Shown piece after piece: positions 36,172-41,747 of a stretch of 41,747 bases of DNA (the first letter of the stretch is position 1; every line of letters begins with the position of its first letter). The notes beneath the pieces are model-generated. The model did not search any database. It had not been told where the DNA came from and saw only the letters and a program-made list of their open reading frames with translations. The DNA lies in the NCBI GenBank assembly GCA_945861345.1, contig CAMATX010000012.1, forward strand, positions 1 to 41,747, in the 5' to 3' direction. The stretch is from Comamonas sp. lk. Lineage in GTDB: Bacteria; Pseudomonadota; Gammaproteobacteria; Burkholderiales; Burkholderiaceae_C. Made by a program: the position numbers and the translations under genes.

Positions 36172-36744
36172 ATGACCCGCTACCCCCTGCCCGATCTGAA
36201 CATCTTGCCCGCTGACATCCAGGAAAAAATTCTGGAGGTGCAGGAAAAATCAGGATTTATCCCGAATGTGTTTTTGTCGCTGGCACGTCGACCGGCCGAG
36301 TGGCGGGCGTTTTTCGCCTACCACGACGCCATCATGCTGCGCGAGTTCTCCAGCCTCACCAAGGGCGACCGGGAAATGATCATCACCGCCACCAGCGCGG
36401 CCAACCAGTGCCTGTATTGCGTGGTGGCGCATGGCGCGCTCTTGCGCATTTACGAGAAAAAACCGCTGGTGGCTGACCAGGTGGCGACCAATTACCGCAA
36501 GGCCGACATCACGCCGCGCCAGCGCGCCATGCTGGACTTTGCCCTGCAGGTCTGCCACAGCAGCCATAGCGTGGAGGACGCCGACTTTGCCGCCCTGCAC
36601 GCGCACGGTTTTGACGACGAGGACATTTGGGACATTGCCGCCATCACCGCGTTTTTCGGCCTGTCCAACCGCATGGCCAACGTCAGCGGCATGATGCCCA
36701 ACGCCGAGTTTTACCTGCTCGGACGCCAGCCCCGGCAAAAGTAA
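36172..36744 (+). CDS. AhpD-like peroxidase-related protein (carboxymuconolactone decarboxylase fold)
   Basis: This 190-residue helical protein has the redox motif C80-L-Y-C83 and H87, preceded by the acidic E68, the proton-relay layout of AhpD-type alkylhydroperoxidases. The segment ITATSAANQCLYCVVAHGALL is typical of the uncharacterised peroxidase-related subgroup. It may reduce peroxides with a thiol partner, but no lipoyl partner is nearby. It lies 13 bases upstream of dnaG, so it may be cotranscribed with it. Confidence 0.87.
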   Translation: MTRYPLPDLNILPADIQEKILEVQEKSGFIPNVFLSLARRPAEWRAFFAYHDAIMLREFSSLTKGDREMIITATSAANQCLYCVVAHGALLRIYEKKPLVADQVATNYRKADITPRQRAMLDFALQVCHSSHSVEDADFAALHAHGFDDEDIWDIAAITAFFGLSNRMANVSGMMPNAEFYLLGRQPRQK

Positions 36745-36757
36745 AGCCTCCAGCGCC

Positions 36758-38641
36758 ATGGCCATCCCCCAAACCTTTATTCAGGAGTTGCTCGCGCGCG
36801 CCGATGTCGTGGACATCGTCGGGCGCTATGTGCAGCTGAAAAAAGGAGGCGCCAATTACATGGGCCTGTGCCCGTTTCATGGCGAAAAATCGCCCTCGTT
36901 TTCGGTCAGCCCGACCAAGCAGTTCTACCACTGCTTTGGCTGCGGCAAAAACGGCAATGCGATTGGGTTTTTGATGGATCACGCAGGCATGAGCTTTGTA
37001 GAAGCGGTCAATGACCTGGCCCAGCAATTTGGCATGCCAGTGCCCCAGGATGAGGCCTCGCCCCAAGACCGCGCACGCGCCCAGGAGCAGCGCGAAAAGC
37101 AAAACACGCTCGCCAGCGTGCTCGAAAAAGCCGGCGACGCCTACCGGCGCCAGCTCAAAGACGCGCCGCGCGCCGTGGCCTATCTCAAGGGGCGCGGCCT
37201 CTCGGGCGAGGTGGCCAAGCGCTTTGGCCTGGGCTACGCGCCCGAGGGTTGGCGCAGCCTGGCCAGTGTGTTCCCCAGCTACGACGACCCGCTGCTGGTC
37301 GAAAGCGGCCTGGTGATCAGCAACACCGAAGAAGGCGCCGAAGAAAAGCGCTACGACCGCTTTCGCGACCGGGTGATGTTCCCGATCCGCAATATCAGGG
37401 GCGAGTGCATCGGCTTTGGCGGCCGCGTGCTGGGCGATGAAAAGCCCAAATACCTCAACTCCCCCGAGACCCCCGTCTTTAGCAAAGGCCGCGAACTGTA
37501 CGGCTTGTTTGAGGCCCGCGCGCATTTGCGCGACAAAGGCTATGCGCTGGTCACCGAGGGGTATTTGGACGTGGTGGCGCTGGCCCAACTCGGTTTTCCC
37601 AACGCAGTAGCCACGCTAGGTACCGCCTGCACGCCCGACCATGTTCAAAAGCTGTTTCGCTTTACCGACGCGGTGGTTTTCAGTTTTGATGGCGACAGCG
37701 CCGGGCGCCGGGCCGCGCGCAAAGCCCTCGACGGCGCGCTGCCTTATGCCACCGATGTGCGTAGCATCAAATTCTTGTTTTTGCCGGAGGAGCATGACCC
37801 GGACAGTTTTATCCGCGCCCATGGCAGCGAGGCCTTCGCCCAAGCCGTGGCCCAGGCCACGCCGCTGTCGCGGTTTTTGGTGGAAGCGGCCAGCGAGGGT
37901 TGCGATTTGCACAGCGCCGAAGGCCGGGCACATCTGTCCAGCAATGCCAAACCGCTGTGGTCGCTGCTGCCCGAAGGCGCGCTCAAACTGCAATTGCTGG
38001 CCGAGCTGGCTGAACTCGTGCAACTGACCACGCGCGAGTTGTCTAGTCTGTGGATACCCGGCGCCGGCGTCGCCAATACCGGCGCGCCGCGCAAACGTGG
38101 CGCCAACACAGGGGGCGGGGGCGGCGGCAGCGCATCGTCCTGGGGAAATTCCAGCGGCCGCAACGCCCGCGCCTGGCCAGCGGCGCGCCCGGGGCTGCGG
38201 GCCCAACCGGCCAGCCGCACCGACCATGCCGCGCGGCTCTTGCTCGGCCAAAGCCATTTGTGGGAAACGCTGACCAACGAATACCACGCCATGCTGTGCG
38301 AGCTGCCCATGCCACACGGCGGCTTGTTTGTGTGGTTGGAGTCACAGTTGCACGAGCACGGGCCCGTCAATTGGACAGCCCTGCGCGCTGAAGTGGTTGG
38401 CCAAGCCTTCGAAACGCTGGCCCTGCACCTGATGTCTGGCCCCACCGCGCCCAGCGAACACGGCGAAGAAGCCGCCCAGGAGCTCCATAACGTGCTGCTA
38501 CGCCTGTCGGTCGATCGGATTGACGCCGAAATGAAAGAGATTGCGCCTTCGGTCGCCGAAGCGACCATGGGCCAGCGCTACCGGGCCCTAGATGCACGCC
38601 GCAAAGCACTCCAATTAGAAATTTCCGCACTAAATATGTGA
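36758..38641 (+). CDS. dnaG: DNA primase
   Basis: This 627-residue primase makes RNA primers at the replication fork. The N-terminal zinc domain has CPFHGEKSPSFSVSPTKQ and FYHCFGCGKNGNAIGFL. The catalytic core has GFGGRVLGDEKPKYLNSPET and a TOPRIM domain (LVTEGYLDVVALAQLG; FSFDGDSAGRRAA). The C-terminal DnaB-binding domain (about 490-627) is joined through a Gly-rich linker (GGGGGGSASSWGNSSGR). E. coli DnaG is 581 residues; the linker explains the extra length. Confidence 0.96.
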   Translation: MAIPQTFIQELLARADVVDIVGRYVQLKKGGANYMGLCPFHGEKSPSFSVSPTKQFYHCFGCGKNGNAIGFLMDHAGMSFVEAVNDLAQQFGMPVPQDEASPQDRARAQEQREKQNTLASVLEKAGDAYRRQLKDAPRAVAYLKGRGLSGEVAKRFGLGYAPEGWRSLASVFPSYDDPLLVESGLVISNTEEGAEEKRYDRFRDRVMFPIRNIRGECIGFGGRVLGDEKPKYLNSPETPVFSKGRELYGLFEARAHLRDKGYALVTEGYLDVVALAQLGFPNAVATLGTACTPDHVQKLFRFTDAVVFSFDGDSAGRRAARKALDGALPYATDVRSIKFLFLPEEHDPDSFIRAHGSEAFAQAVAQATPLSRFLVEAASEGCDLHSAEGRAHLSSNAKPLWSLLPEGALKLQLLAELAELVQLTTRELSSLWIPGAGVANTGAPRKRGANTGGGGGGSASSWGNSSGRNARAWPAARPGLRAQPASRTDHAARLLLGQSHLWETLTNEYHAMLCELPMPHGGLFVWLESQLHEHGPVNWTALRAEVVGQAFETLALHLMSGPTAPSEHGEEAAQELHNVLLRLSVDRIDAEMKEIAPSVAEATMGQRYRALDARRKALQLEISALNM

Positions 38642-38645
38642 AAAA

Positions 38646-38654
38646 TGGTATAAT
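38646..38654 (+). promoter_or_regulatory. extended -10 promoter of rpoD
   Basis: TGGTATAAT gives a perfect TATAAT hexamer (38649-38654) with the TG of an extended -10. The upstream -35 region is poor (CGCACT at 17-bp spacing), which fits a -35-independent promoter. It starts five bases after the dnaG stop, so rpoD would be transcribed with a leader of about 218 bases. No riboswitch or clear structure is visible in that leader. Confidence 0.65.
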
Positions 38655-38878
38655 CCGTTTTTTCCCAGCAAGAGCGACAGCAGTACCTCCGGATTTGGCC
38701 ACGCAGTGACACCGATCACCCCGGCCGCTCCTCCCGCAAGGGCTGCAAACCAAATGTTCGCCCAACCATCTTGCCGACCCCGTCTGTTACCCCCGTAGTC
38801 CATCCTGCAGGCCTGTTTTTTGCGGCTTTGCGGCGGTGATTTGCCATTGCGATCTGTTCGTTGCCCGAAGGTTGACCC

Positions 38879-41747
<2,869 letters not shown>

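Overview
The window reads as a chromosomal segment of a betaproteobacterium of the order Burkholderiales, most likely family Comamonadaceae (Rhodoferax/Polaromonas-like). This is inferred from the high GC content, dense coding, the ribF-ileS-lspA order, the desaturase-RsmB-PurN order and the style of the encoded proteins. There is no rRNA, tRNA, insertion sequence, prophage or CRISPR array. Nearly all DNA is coding, and no gene-free stretch exceeds about 300 bases.

Layout. At the left edge lie rpmG (ribosomal protein L33) and, convergent to it, a membrane fatty-acid desaturase that shows no in-frame stop before the window edge. An RsmB-family rRNA methyltransferase and purN follow on the minus strand. 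A pair of plus-strand acyl-CoA dehydrogenases comes next. Positions 6.0-12.6 kb hold a minus-strand Yej-type peptide ABC importer (binding protein, two permeases, fused double ATPase), and next to it sits a large Oar-like TonB-dependent receptor. A periplasmic-type ATP-dependent DNA ligase (LigE-like) and an HNH endonuclease follow. Then come the plus-strand ribF, ileS and lspA genes.

From 22 to 27.6 kb there is a mixed set: a GT39-type membrane glycosyltransferase, a quinone oxidoreductase, two DMT/EamA exporters and an atypical short-chain dehydrogenase. At 27.7-32.6 kb a marR - outer-membrane factor - emrA - emrB operon encodes a complete tripartite drug efflux pump. At 32.7-34.2 kb there is a three-gene haem operon (SHP-type cytochrome, dihaem cytochrome c, b-type membrane cytochrome). 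It is preceded by a perfect FNR/DNR-like palindrome placed correctly for a class II activator. Minus-strand scoA and scoB encode a 3-oxoacid CoA-transferase. The right end carries slyX, an AhpD-like gene, dnaG and the start of rpoD, which runs off the window. RpoD carries an approximately 300-residue Lys/Ala/Pro-rich, histone-H1-like N-terminal extension.

Most of the window is ordinary housekeeping and metabolism. I see no clearly new multi-gene system. The points most worth a second look are the RpoD tail, the SHP haem operon with its operator, the Tat-like signal on the DNA ligase, the doubly anchored peptide-binding protein, the SDR lacking its Tyr/Lys pair, and the desaturase without a stop.
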